Of a DNA stretch of 40,030 nucleotides, positions 32,153 to 40,030 are shown in pieces. The translations under genes and the position numbers were made by a program. This DNA is from Cesiribacter andamanensis AMV16. GTDB lineage: Bacteria; Bacteroidota; Bacteroidia; Cytophagales; Cyclobacteriaceae. The stretch spans positions 1 to 40,030 of the forward strand of contig NZ_AODQ01000032.1 of NCBI RefSeq assembly GCF_000348925.1. Reading direction: 5' to 3'. Each line of letters starts with the position of its first letter. The first letter of the stretch is position 1. The notes below the pieces were generated by a model. It worked only from the letters and a program-made list of their open reading frames with translations. It made no database searches and had not been told where the DNA came from.

Positions 32153-32641
32153 ATGGGCTACCTCCCGATTGTACTTGCAGCAGCCGCTTTCTTGCTGCTT
32201 CTCTGCCTGGTAAATCTCAGCAGCATTCGCAGCCACCAGCAGGTACTGGGGCTTACTCTTTTTCAGGTGTGCCAGACGGCCAAAAGCCGGCATACCCTTA
32301 TGCGCGCCATACAGGAACTGCCCCTTAACCAGCTCTGCCCGGAGCTACCCGCTACTCACCAGTTGTTGCCCCGCAGCATCCCTCACATGACCCCCTTTCT
32401 GGAAGCCGAACACAGCTCAGTAAAGGAACTGGGTTTTTTTCTGAAGGATAAAAGGTTCATGGATACCCATGCCCGCCTGCTCCCCCCGCTGGAGGTGCTT
32501 AACCAGCGGCAGCACATCAACCTGCGCACCTTTGAACGCAAGGTGCGGGAATACAACCAGCTGTTGGAAAGCTCCCCTACCCGCCTGGTGGCCCAGCTAT
32601 GGCGCATCAAGCCTATTCGCTTTGCATCTGTGCATGGATGA
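32153..32641 (+). CDS. LemA-like membrane-anchored protein
   Basis: 162 residues. A single N-terminal hydrophobic helix (YLPIVLAAAAFLLLLCLVNL) is followed by a helical region. The ending VREYNQLLESSPTRLVAQLW then RIKPIRF resembles the C-terminus of LemA proteins (pattern YNxxIxSFPxNLxAxxFGFKxxxFF), so I place it tentatively in or near that family, whose function is unknown. It lacks the usual N-terminal LemA NxL repeats, so it may be divergent. It probably shares the pfkA transcript, and its 3' end overlaps the convergent miaA gene by 29 nt. Confidence 0.6.
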   Translation: MGYLPIVLAAAAFLLLLCLVNLSSIRSHQQVLGLTLFQVCQTAKSRHTLMRAIQELPLNQLCPELPATHQLLPRSIPHMTPFLEAEHSSVKELGFFLKDKRFMDTHARLLPPLEVLNQRQHINLRTFERKVREYNQLLESSPTRLVAQLWRIKPIRFASVHG

Positions 32642-33533
32642 GCCCAAGGGCCTCCTCAAGCTGATGGGGATGAAACCAGTGCCAGTCGGGATCTTTTTTA
32701 AACCAGGTAAGCTGCCGCTTGGCATAGCGGCGGGAGTTTCGCTTTAGCAGGCGTACGGCCTCTTCCCAGGGCCATTGCCCCTCCAGGTAACCAAATACCT
32801 CCTGATAGCCCACCGTTTGCAGCGCATTCAGTTGGCGGTAGGGATACAGGCGTTTGGCCTCCTCCAGCAGCCCCTGCGCCAGCATCTGGTCCATGCGCTC
32901 ATCAATGCGGGCATAGAGCTCTCCCCGGGGACGGTCCAGCCCAATTTTGATGGTCTGGAAGGGCCGCTCCGGATAGGCCTGCTGCCGAAAGCCCGAATAG
33001 GGCTGCCCCGTAGCCCGGCACACTTCCAGTGCCCGGATGATGCGGCTGGGATTTTGGCGGTCAACCTCCTGCCAGTAGACCGGGTCCCGTTGCTGCAACT
33101 CCTCCAGCAGGGGGGCTAATCCATGTTGAGCGTATTCCTTGTTCAGCTGCTCTCTGAGGTTTTCAGGAACCTGCGGCATCTGGTCCATGCCCCGGCAGAG
33201 GGCCTGCACATAGAGTCCGGAGCCGCCGGCCACCACCACCGCCTGATAGCGGGTAAAGAGCTTTTCCAGCAACTGTAGCGCATCCCGCTCAAACTGGCCG
33301 GCACTGTACTCCTGGTCGGGTTCCAGCAGGTCAATAAAGTGATGAGGTACGGCCGCCAGTTCGGCCGCATCGGGCTTGGCCGTACCAATGTTCAGCTGCT
33401 GGTAGAGCTGCCGGCTGTCGGCAGAAAGGATCTCGGTGCCCAGCCGCTGGGCCAGCGCAATGCTAAAGGCAGTCTTGCCCACGGCGGTGGGTCCGCCTAC
33501 TACAATGAGAAATTTCTTTTGCTGGTCTGGCAT
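32613..33533 (-). CDS. miaA: tRNA dimethylallyltransferase
   Basis: 306 residues from the ATG at 33533; a TTG ten codons earlier is possible but adds no conserved sequence. The P-loop GGPTAVGKT is at about 13-21, followed by SADSRQLYQQLNIGTAKP, VVAGGSGLYVQALCRGM and the conserved NPSRIIRALEV. The C-terminal region has GYQEVFGYLEG and RNSRRYAKRQLTWF, which hold the tRNA. MiaA transfers an isopentenyl group to A37 of UNN-decoding tRNAs. Complete and of normal length. Its promoter region lies in the short divergent gap (88 bp between ATGs) with the hybrid kinase gene. Confidence 0.96.
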   Translation of the reverse strand: MPDQQKKFLIVVGGPTAVGKTAFSIALAQRLGTEILSADSRQLYQQLNIGTAKPDAAELAAVPHHFIDLLEPDQEYSAGQFERDALQLLEKLFTRYQAVVVAGGSGLYVQALCRGMDQMPQVPENLREQLNKEYAQHGLAPLLEELQQRDPVYWQEVDRQNPSRIIRALEVCRATGQPYSGFRQQAYPERPFQTIKIGLDRPRGELYARIDERMDQMLAQGLLEEAKRLYPYRQLNALQTVGYQEVFGYLEGQWPWEEAVRLLKRNSRRYAKRQLTWFKKDPDWHWFHPHQLEEALGLIHAQMQSE

Positions 33534-33586
33534 CTGCCCAGGGGGAATAAAAGAGATTTTCAAGCGTTAATCCCTGCAAGTTTACG

Positions 33587-33594
33587 TATATTTA
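33587..33594 (+). promoter_or_regulatory. Candidate -7-like box for the hybrid kinase gene
   Basis: TATATTTA, one mismatch to TAnnTTTG, lies 27 nt before the ATG at 33622 in the context CGTATATTTAGT, which is repeated at 14775-14786 before the T9SS protein gene. The implied transcription start near 33600 would exclude the TTG at 33601 as start codon. Confidence 0.3.
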
Positions 33595-33621
33595 GTCAAC
33601 TTGTGCCCCTACTCCTTTTCC

Positions 33622-36600
33622 ATGGAAGGCTACACTACTTTAAGCAAAGAAGCCCTAATTCAGCAACTGCAGGCAGCAGAAGAGCAAAACAAACGCCTGA
33701 CGGCGCTCTTTGAAAGTTCCAGCCTGCTGATCCTGAGCTTTGCGGCCGATGGGCGCATCCTGAAAACCAACACCAACTGGGGACGCAAGCTGGGCTACTC
33801 CCGCTCCGACCAGGCCTTTTTGAAGCTCAAGGACCTGGTGCATCCCGACCACTACCTGCCCTTTCAGCAAAGCATCGTGCAGGCCGCCCAACAGGGCGAA
33901 ATCCCCCTCAACACTGTACTGCTGGATAAAAAAGGCAATCCTCTGCATGTGGCGGGCAACATCAACCCCATTAGCACCAAGGCGCGCAGCACCGAGTTTC
34001 AGGCTTTTTTTTACGATGTGTCTAACCGGGTAAAAACCGATAAAGCCAAGAATCTCTACTACAGCATCAGCGGCCTGGTACTGCACAGCCTAAGCCTGGA
34101 CCAGCTCTACGCCAACATCCATGTGGAGCTGAGCAAAATCATTGAAGCCGACAATTTCTATATTGCCCTATTTGAGCGGGACAAGCACCTGATCCGCTTT
34201 CCCTACTTTGTAGATGAGCACTTCCATTACCCCATCAACAATGCCGTGCGCCGCCATGGCCGGGGCCTTACCGAATTTGCCATTCTGGAAAACAAGCCGC
34301 AGCATCTCTACAAAGAAGACATCCTGCGCCTGGTGAATGAGGGCAAGATTGAAATTACCGGCAACATTCCGGAAGCCTGGATGGCCGTGCCCTTTGAGCT
34401 GGACAAAAACACCAGCGCCCTGATTGCCCTGCAGAGCTACCATACCCGCGATACTTACGACGAGAAAGACTTGGAGCTGCTGGATTTCATCTCCGGCCAG
34501 GTAGCCCTTGCCATTCGCCAAAAGCAAAATGAGGAGCAGATCAACCGGCAGGCCGCCCGCCTGCAGGCTATTTTCCGAAGCAGCACCCACCTGATCTGGA
34601 CCATTAACCGCCATTACGAGCTGTCGGTCTTCAACAACCAGCAGGAAGATGCCATTCGCAAGTACTTCAGCGTAAAAGTTAAGGACAAGACCCGGGAGGG
34701 CAGCCCCTTTGCCAATGACAACCGCCTGCGGGAAGACAATAAATTCTGGTATGAGAAATACCAGCAGGCATTCACCGGCAAATCCATGCACTTTGAGGTG
34801 CTGCTGCGCGATGAAGCCGGCCGCGATGTGTGGAAGGAAGTGTTCATTAACCCCATCTACGACTCCAACGGGCACATCCATGAGATCAGCGGCATTGCCA
34901 CCGACGTAACGGGCAAAAAAGGCTCCGAGCTAGCCCTGCTGGAGAGCGAAGAAATGTTTCGGAACATCTTCAACTCCTTTCAGGACATTTACTTCCGCTG
35001 CGATATCAAGGGAGATCTGACCATGATCAGCCCCTCCATAAAAGAGCTGCTGGGCTATGAGCCCGAGCAGGTGCTGGGCAAGAACATCACCAACTACTAC
35101 CTTTACAACAGCCGCATCAAAGAGCTCTTCCGTCAGCTGGTGAAGCACAAAACGGTGCGCAACTTTGAGGCCTCGGTGATCCGCGAAAACGGACAGCTGC
35201 TGCAGTGCATCTGCAACATCCGCCTCATTTATGGCAAAAACGGCAAGCCTACCGACATCGAAGGGGTAGCCCGCGACATTACAGAGCTAAAGCGCACCAA
35301 CCTGGAGCTGCTGCACGCCAAGGAACTGGCCGAAAAAAGCCTGAAAGTAAAGGAGCAGTTTCTGGCCAATATGAGCCATGAGATCCGCACCCCCATGAAT
35401 GGGGTAATCGGCATGGTAGACCTGCTGGCCAGCACCCGCCTGGATGAAGAGCAAAACAACTATGTGGAGATCATCCGCAAATCCAGCCGCACGCTGCTGG
35501 CCATTCTCAACGATATCCTGGACCTGAGCAAGATTGAAGCCGGCAAGATGCAGCTGCGCAAATCGGTGCTGCGCATTAACTCGGTAGTGGACAAGCTGCA
35601 TGCCCTCTTCTCCCAGCAGGCTGCCATGCAGGGCATCATTCTGCGCTATTCCATCGATCCGGACATGCCCGAGTACCTGCTGGCCGATGAGACCCGCCTG
35701 CTACAGATCTTCTCCAACCTTACCTCCAATGCCATCAAATTCACCAACCGGGGCGGCGCCGTTGATATTGTGCTAAACCTGCTGGAAACCCAGGAGCATA
35801 CCCACCTGATCAAGGCCGAGATTCGGGATACGGGCATTGGCATTGCCGAAACCCAGCTGCGCAAGCTCTTCAGCAGCTTTAGCCAGCTGGACAATTCCCT
35901 CTCCAAAACCTATGGCGGTACTGGTTTGGGCCTGGCCATCAGCAAGCAGTTGTGCCGCCTGATGGGGGGTGATATTGGGGTAGAGAGCCAGCCCGGCCAG
36001 GGCAGCACCTTCTGGTTTACCTTTCAGGCGCAGGAAGCCTCGGCCCGGGAATTTGTGGACCACGACAGCGAAAATGACCTGCTGCTCCGCCAGGACCTGA
36101 TCAGGGACTGCCCCAAGATTTTGCTGGTAGACGATAATGAAGTGAACCGCCAGGTGGCCAGCAGCATTCTCAGCAAGGCCGGATGCCCGGTAGATACCGC
36201 CCAGAATGGCTTTGAGGCACTCGAAAAAGTGCAGCAGGAAGACTATCACATTGTGTTTATGGACATTCAGATGCCGGAAATGGACGGCATCACCACCACC
36301 GAAAAAATACGGGCGCTGAACCTGGAAAAAGTGCCGGCCATTATTGCCATGACGGCCTACAGCATGGAAGAAGACCGTACCAAGATCCTGCAGGCAGGCC
36401 TGGACGATTACCTTTCCAAGCCCATCAAAGCCAATATGCTGATCCGTAAAGTGCTGCAGTACCTGGGGCAGGATGTACCCCTGCCAGCCGAGATCGACGA
36501 AAAAAACACCGACAACCAACAACCCGCGCTACCCGAGGGGATCATTGCCCGCGAGGCCATTGACCAGCTGCTGCGCTGGGGGGGTGAAGAGCTGGTCCAG

Positions 36601-36885
36601 AGCGCCTTTCAGGAGTTTGACAGCGAGGCCTCCGAGCAGCTACAGGCCTGCCAGCAGCACCTGGCCAACAAGGAGTATGCGGCTGCCAGCGATGAGCTGC
36701 ACAGCCTCAAGGGAAGTGCCGGCACTCTTGGTGTAGTACAAGTTGCTGAAATTGCCAGGGCAATAGAGCAACACATAAAGGAAAAAGATTATAAATTTGC
36801 CGACGAACATTTTCCCAGTCTTCTGGAAGCATTCCGGGAGTTCCAGGAATTTTTTAGCGAAAACTCAAATACCTTTTCGTCATGA
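33622..36885 (+). CDS. Hybrid sensor histidine kinase with PAS, GAF, receiver and HPt domains
   Basis: 1087 residues from the ATG at 33622. Domains in order: PAS (about 24-130), GAF (about 145-300), two PAS domains (about 315-435 and 445-560), HisKA with the phospho-accepting His586 in NMSHEIRTPMNG, HATPase_c with the N-box SNLTSNAIKFT, DTGIGI and GTGLGLAI, a receiver domain with phospho-acceptor Asp881 in FMDIQMPEMDG, and an HPt domain with His1027 in ELHSLKGSAG. No transmembrane segment is evident, so it senses a cytoplasmic signal, perhaps through the GAF or PAS domains. The phosphorelay His-Asp-His is complete within one chain. Its stop overlaps the next gene, a stand-alone receiver, by 4 nt, which is the likely final phospho-acceptor. 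Confidence 0.95.
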   Translation: MEGYTTLSKEALIQQLQAAEEQNKRLTALFESSSLLILSFAADGRILKTNTNWGRKLGYSRSDQAFLKLKDLVHPDHYLPFQQSIVQAAQQGEIPLNTVLLDKKGNPLHVAGNINPISTKARSTEFQAFFYDVSNRVKTDKAKNLYYSISGLVLHSLSLDQLYANIHVELSKIIEADNFYIALFERDKHLIRFPYFVDEHFHYPINNAVRRHGRGLTEFAILENKPQHLYKEDILRLVNEGKIEITGNIPEAWMAVPFELDKNTSALIALQSYHTRDTYDEKDLELLDFISGQVALAIRQKQNEEQINRQAARLQAIFRSSTHLIWTINRHYELSVFNNQQEDAIRKYFSVKVKDKTREGSPFANDNRLREDNKFWYEKYQQAFTGKSMHFEVLLRDEAGRDVWKEVFINPIYDSNGHIHEISGIATDVTGKKGSELALLESEEMFRNIFNSFQDIYFRCDIKGDLTMISPSIKELLGYEPEQVLGKNITNYYLYNSRIKELFRQLVKHKTVRNFEASVIRENGQLLQCICNIRLIYGKNGKPTDIEGVARDITELKRTNLELLHAKELAEKSLKVKEQFLANMSHEIRTPMNGVIGMVDLLASTRLDEEQNNYVEIIRKSSRTLLAILNDILDLSKIEAGKMQLRKSVLRINSVVDKLHALFSQQAAMQGIILRYSIDPDMPEYLLADETRLLQIFSNLTSNAIKFTNRGGAVDIVLNLLETQEHTHLIKAEIRDTGIGIAETQLRKLFSSFSQLDNSLSKTYGGTGLGLAISKQLCRLMGGDIGVESQPGQGSTFWFTFQAQEASAREFVDHDSENDLLLRQDLIRDCPKILLVDDNEVNRQVASSILSKAGCPVDTAQNGFEALEKVQQEDYHIVFMDIQMPEMDGITTTEKIRALNLEKVPAIIAMTAYSMEEDRTKILQAGLDDYLSKPIKANMLIRKVLQYLGQDVPLPAEIDEKNTDNQQPALPEGIIAREAIDQLLRWGGEELVQSAFQEFDSEASEQLQACQQHLANKEYAAASDELHSLKGSAGTLGVVQVAEIARAIEQHIKEKDYKFADEHFPSLLEAFREFQEFFSENSNTFSS

Positions 36886-37250
36886 ATAAAAAAGTATTGA
36901 TTGCCGAAGACAGCTCGGTGATCCAAAACCTTGCAAAGAAGATCCTTCAGTTTCAGAATTTCGATATTACCGCTGTAAAAAACGGCAAGCAGGTACTCGA
37001 TAAAATGGAAGGGGAACGCTTTGATGTGATCATCATGGACATCAACATGCCCATTATGGATGGCATGCAGTGCGCCGAGCAGATTCGCAAGCGCGATGAT
37101 GAAAAGGCCAACACCCCCATCATCATCATCAGCGGCAATGCACGCAACTACGGACAGGAAGACTTTGACCGGGTGGGCGCCAACGCCTATCTGCAAAAGC
37201 CGCTTAATTTCGACGAACTGGTTGAAAAAGTGCATGAATTAACCCGCTAA
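36882..37250 (+). CDS. Stand-alone receiver-domain response regulator (CheY-like)
   Basis: 122 residues, one receiver domain and nothing else. The acidic pocket is Glu9-Asp10 (LIAEDSS), the phospho-acceptor is Asp53 (IIMDINMPIMDG), Ser in IIIISGNARN occupies the switch Thr position, and Lys in LQKPLNFDEL closes the site. It has no DNA-binding or enzymatic output domain, so it probably works by binding a partner. The 4-nt ATGA overlap with the kinase gene points to co-translation and to pairing with that kinase's HPt domain. The next gene overlaps by one base. Confidence 0.94.
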   Translation: MNKKVLIAEDSSVIQNLAKKILQFQNFDITAVKNGKQVLDKMEGERFDVIIMDINMPIMDGMQCAEQIRKRDDEKANTPIIIISGNARNYGQEDFDRVGANAYLQKPLNFDELVEKVHELTR

Positions 37251-37519
37251 TGCAGGTTAAGTATACCAAACATTACCTGAATCGGCTGGAGGATATATTC
37301 AGCGAGACTGACTATATCCTCCGGTACGAGAAGGGCAACTTTAAATCGGGCTACTGCATTTTAAAAGACAGGCAGCTGGTGGTGGTAAACCGCTACTATA
37401 CCACCGAAGGAAAGATCAACTGCCTGATCGAGATCCTGCGCCACCTGCGCCCCCAGTCCGAGCGCTTCAGCGAAAAAAATCAGAAATTTCTGGACGAGCT
37501 GCTAACAGCCGAGGCCTAA
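37250..37519 (+). CDS. Hypothetical protein, 89 residues, in the kinase-regulator chain
   Basis: 89 residues with start MQVKYTKHYLNRLEDIF. It looks like a compact alpha/beta protein with no signal peptide or membrane helix; it contains ILRYEKGNFKSGYCILKD, VVVNRYYTTEGK and INCLIEILRHLRP. I do not recognise a family. The start overlaps the receiver gene's stop (TAATG), and the next gene begins 3 nt after its stop, so it belongs firmly to this co-translated set. A partner or output role for the receiver is only an inference from position. Confidence 0.8.
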   Translation: MQVKYTKHYLNRLEDIFSETDYILRYEKGNFKSGYCILKDRQLVVVNRYYTTEGKINCLIEILRHLRPQSERFSEKNQKFLDELLTAEA

Positions 37520-37522
37520 GCT

Positions 37523-38284
37523 GTGAAAATAACATTTCTAGGTACAGGCACCTCGCAGGGAGTACCCGTAATCGGCTGCACCTGTGCTGTGTGCCAATCG
37601 CTTGATTTCCGCGATAAACGCCTGCGCACCTCCGTATATGTGGAAGTGGACGGTCAGCACCTGGTGTTTGACACCGGGCCCGACTTTCGCCAGCAAATGC
37701 TGCGGGAGCGTATCAGCCGCCTGGATGCCGTTATTTTCACCCACGAGCACAAAGACCATACCGCAGGCCTGGATGATGTGCGCGCCTTTAATTTCCGCCA
37801 GAAAAAAGAAATGCCCCTCTATGGCCATGCCCGGGTACTTGCACAGCTGCAACGGGAGTTTGCCTACGCCTTTGGGGAGATGAAGTACCCCGGTGCCCCG
37901 CTACTGGCCCTGCATGAGATCAGCAATACTCCCTTTTCGATTGGCGGGGTTGAGCTGCAACCCATTGAGGTCTTTCATTACAAGCTGCCGGTCTTTGGCT
38001 TTCGCATTGGCGACTTTACCTACATTACCGATACCAACGCCATTCCGGAAACAGAAAAAGAAAAGATACGGGGCAGCAAAGTGCTGGTGCTGGATGCCCT
38101 GCAGCAGCAGCCCCATATCTCTCATTTTACCCTGCAGGAAGCCATTGCCGTGGCACAGGAGCTGCAGGCAGAGCAAACGTATCTCATCCACATCAGCCAC
38201 CGCATGGGCCTGCATCAGGACGTATCCCGCCAGCTGCCCCCGGGCATTGCCCTGGCCTGGGATGGGCTTAAACTAGTGCTCTAG
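37523..38284 (+). CDS. PhnP-like MBL-fold metallo-hydrolase
   Basis: 253 residues from a GTG start, giving the canonical MKITFLGTGTSQGVPVIGC. The metallo-beta-lactamase motif is T73-H-E-H-K-D-H79 and further ligands are in EVFHYKLPV, TDTNAI and HISHRMG. The C19-x-C21-x2-C24 triad is the extra structural zinc site seen in PhnP phosphodiesterases. PhnP cleaves cyclic phosphodiesters; here, with no phn genes around, the substrate is unknown and Bacteroidota commonly carry such a copy. It lies 3 nt after the 89-residue gene and 2 nt before the RqcH-like gene. Confidence 0.92.
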   Translation: MKITFLGTGTSQGVPVIGCTCAVCQSLDFRDKRLRTSVYVEVDGQHLVFDTGPDFRQQMLRERISRLDAVIFTHEHKDHTAGLDDVRAFNFRQKKEMPLYGHARVLAQLQREFAYAFGEMKYPGAPLLALHEISNTPFSIGGVELQPIEVFHYKLPVFGFRIGDFTYITDTNAIPETEKEKIRGSKVLVLDALQQQPHISHFTLQEAIAVAQELQAEQTYLIHISHRMGLHQDVSRQLPPGIALAWDGLKLVL

Positions 38285-38286
38285 CC

Positions 38287-39840
38287 ATGCAAAACAACTA
38301 TTACTTTCTGCGCCAGCTCAGCCGGCAGCTGGAAGACCTGCTGAAGGGCAGCCGGCTGCAGGAATGCTACAGCCAGAGCAAGGGCGAACTATCGTTTAGT
38401 TTTCTGCAGCCCGATGGCAGCCTACACTACCTAAAGGCCGTGCTGCTGCCCGATTTCTCCTGCCTCTACCTGCCCAAAAGCCAGGAGCGGGCCCGCCGCA
38501 ACAGCGTGGATCTGTTTGGCGAATTGCTGGAGCGCACCCTTACTGGCGTGGAGCAGTATCGCAACGACCGCAGCTTCTCCCTGCAGTTTGATGGGGGCTA
38601 CGGCCTGCTCTTTAAGATGCACGGCAACCGCGCCAATGTGCTGCTGCATCATCAGCAGGAAGCTCTGCGCCTCTTTAAAAGCAAACTGGCCAAAGACTGG
38701 GCCCTAAGCCCGGATGCTTTGCACCGGAAGCTTACCTTCACCTATGAAGCATTTCTTTCCGCGGGCGAAAACCCCGCTAAAGTGGTGCCCACCCTGGGCC
38801 AGGAAGCCATGGCCCACCTGCTGGCCGGGGGATGGGAAGGCCTTGGCAGCGAAACAAAATGGGAGCGCCTTCAAACACTGGTGCAGCAGCTTGAAAACCC
38901 CCAAACGTATTATGTATGCCTGCAGCAAGGCAAGCCGCACCTGCTGCTCTTCGAGTGGGGCGAAACCCTCTTTTCCTCGCCAGACCCCCTGGCGGCTCTT
39001 AACTATTTTTACCGTAGCTATACGTATGATTGGGCCCTGCAGCGGGAAAAAAGCAGCCTGCTGCAGCAGCTGGACCGCCGCATCCGCAATACCGAAAGCT
39101 ACCTCTACAAGACCCTGGAGAAGCTGGAGGAGCTGCAAACCAGCGCCAGCCACCGCCATCTGGGCGACCTGCTCATGGCCAACCTGCATGCCATCCCCGC
39201 CGGTACCGAAAAGGCCGAGGTGCTGGACTTTTATACCGGCCAGCCTGTAACCATTAAGCTCAAACGGGAGCTGAGTCCACAGAAAAATGCCGAACAGTTT
39301 TACCGCAAGGCCAAAAACCAGCAGCTGGAGCTAAATCACCTGCAGGACAACATCGCCGCCAAGGAAGAGCGGCTCACAGCCCTGCAAACCCTCCGCCAGC
39401 AGGTCAGCACCGAGGAGGACCTGAAACAACTGCGCCGCCTGCGCAAAGAGCAGCTGCCGGAAGAAGAAAATCAGCCGGCACTCCCCTACCGCCTGTTTGA
39501 GGTGCAGCAGCATCAGATTCTGGTGGGCAAAGGCGCCGCCCAGAACGATGAGTTGCTCCGCTACCACAGCCGCAAGGACGATCTGTGGCTCCATGCCAAG
39601 GATGTGAGCGGCTCACATGTGATCATTCGGCGCCAGCCTGGCAAGCCGGTGCCAGCGCCGGTAAAGCAAAAAGCCGCCCAACTGGCCGCCTGGTATAGCA
39701 AGCGCAAAAGCGACAGCCTCTGCCCGGTGATCTGCACCCCCCGTAAATGGGTGCGCAAGGTAAAAGGGGCGCCTGCCGGCGCCGTGCTGGTTGATAAGGA
39801 AGAAGAAGTGTTGCTGGTAGAACCCAGGAGTTGGGAATAA
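38287..39840 (+). CDS. rqcH: NFACT-family protein, RqcH/Rqc2 homologue (ribosome quality control)
   Basis: 517 residues. The N-terminal NFACT-N domain (about 1-190) holds N93-D94-R95, matching the Asp-Arg pair of RqcH needed for alanine tailing, and GNRANVLL. A long coiled-coil region follows (about 250-400), then NFACT-R (DUF814) at about 410-515 with DDLWLHAKDVSGSHVIIR. RqcH binds obstructed 50S subunits carrying peptidyl-tRNA and adds C-terminal alanine tails that mark the chain for degradation. It is somewhat shorter than the Bacillus protein (about 570). Older databases call these fibronectin-binding proteins. It is the last gene of the chain that begins with the hybrid kinase. Confidence 0.92.
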   Translation: MQNNYYFLRQLSRQLEDLLKGSRLQECYSQSKGELSFSFLQPDGSLHYLKAVLLPDFSCLYLPKSQERARRNSVDLFGELLERTLTGVEQYRNDRSFSLQFDGGYGLLFKMHGNRANVLLHHQQEALRLFKSKLAKDWALSPDALHRKLTFTYEAFLSAGENPAKVVPTLGQEAMAHLLAGGWEGLGSETKWERLQTLVQQLENPQTYYVCLQQGKPHLLLFEWGETLFSSPDPLAALNYFYRSYTYDWALQREKSSLLQQLDRRIRNTESYLYKTLEKLEELQTSASHRHLGDLLMANLHAIPAGTEKAEVLDFYTGQPVTIKLKRELSPQKNAEQFYRKAKNQQLELNHLQDNIAAKEERLTALQTLRQQVSTEEDLKQLRRLRKEQLPEEENQPALPYRLFEVQQHQILVGKGAAQNDELLRYHSRKDDLWLHAKDVSGSHVIIRRQPGKPVPAPVKQKAAQLAAWYSKRKSDSLCPVICTPRKWVRKVKGAPAGAVLVDKEEEVLLVEPRSWE

Positions 39841-39921
39841 AAAACATGAGTCATCCCGAATTTTCTAAATGGTTTAAACATGATCATATTACAGTATTTT
39901 AGCCCAAAAACTCAAAGGAAC

Positions 39922-40012
39922 GCTGTCATCTCGACCAGCGGGAGAGATCTTGGATAAGTCAACTCTTTACTGGTAAATTTCCAGGATTTCTCCCGCTGGT
40001 CGAAATGACAGC
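39922..40012. repeat. REP-like interspersed palindrome
   Basis: Two 32-nt arms (39922-39953 and 39981-40012) are inverted copies with three transition differences, separated by 27 nt. The core CGACCAGCGGGAGA and the flanking TGTCAT.TCGAC pattern resemble intergenic palindromes that I recall from many Bacteroidota genomes. It lies in the 190-bp space after the RqcH-like gene, which holds no gene. It could act as a hairpin terminator, though no T-tract follows closely. Confidence 0.82.
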
Positions 40013-40030
40013 CTACTTCACTAAAAAAGG

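Noticed and set aside
35773-36522. A 249-codon frame antisense to the kinase HATPase and receiver domains
   Set aside because: It is a shadow of a well-supported gene; no start context or protein family.
1-40030. tRNA, rRNA, CRISPR, insertion sequence or prophage
   Set aside because: No cloverleaf-like sequence, regularly spaced direct repeats, transposase or phage structural gene was found by eye; only the two repeat structures reported.

Overview
This is a chromosomal housekeeping window from a Bacteroidota bacterium, most likely of the class Cytophagia. The evidence is a type IX secretion type-B (gliding-motility-type) C-terminal domain, a transketolase split into two genes, an OmpA protein with beta-propeller repeats, a YfhO-type membrane protein, Bacteroidota-style promoter boxes (TAnnTTTG) and almost no Shine-Dalgarno sequences. 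I cannot name the genus. No rRNA, tRNA, CRISPR array, transposase or prophage gene was seen. No stretch over about 300 bases lacks a gene.

Layout. 1-2.2 kb: an edge-truncated lipoprotein, an M48 metalloprotease lipoprotein and a fumarylacetoacetate-hydrolase-family enzyme. 2.2-6.4 kb: a co-directional run of an M23 peptidase, a Bcp peroxiredoxin and the two transketolase halves, closed by a strong terminator. 6.5-8.5 kb (minus): an OmpA/PD40 protein and a 58-residue unknown. 8.7-11.4 kb: two App1-family (DUF2183) HAD phosphatase paralogues with a tiny HExxH membrane protein on the opposite strand between them; the second paralogue is frameshifted and runs into a GGTATG repeat array. 11.5-13.2 kb: an SDR oxidoreductase, a YfcE-like phosphoesterase and a small basic protein. 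13.4-18.1 kb: hisS, a T9SS type-B exported protein, an EbfC/YbaB nucleoid protein and a GT2 glycosyltransferase. 18.1-23.6 kb: a PspC-domain protein, a large OmpA-like/TPR lipoprotein, pdhB, guaD, ffh and a 50-residue lmo0937-type membrane protein. 23.8-31.1 kb: a surface-glycan group (YfhO-like, a GT-B-like transferase, a Wzx-like flippase and a GT4) in which YfhO and the flippase are broken by single-base indels. 31.1-33.5 kb: pfkA, a LemA-like protein and miaA. 33.6-39.8 kb: a tightly packed chain of a hybrid histidine kinase with HPt domain, a stand-alone receiver, an 89-residue unknown, a PhnP-like MBL hydrolase and an RqcH/NFACT protein. A REP-like palindrome lies near the right edge.

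The most useful observations are these. Four single-base frameshifts hit three genes, and three of them fall in homopolymers, which points to sequencing error more than decay. The phosphorelay-to-RqcH gene chain is tightly spaced and has no recognised output. A conserved HExxH mini-protein sits between the App1 paralogues. Two interspersed repeat structures (11.3-11.5 kb and 39.9-40.0 kb) lie outside recognised genes. Several gene pairs overlap tail to tail, by up to 70 bp. I did not find a convincing new defence or mobile system.
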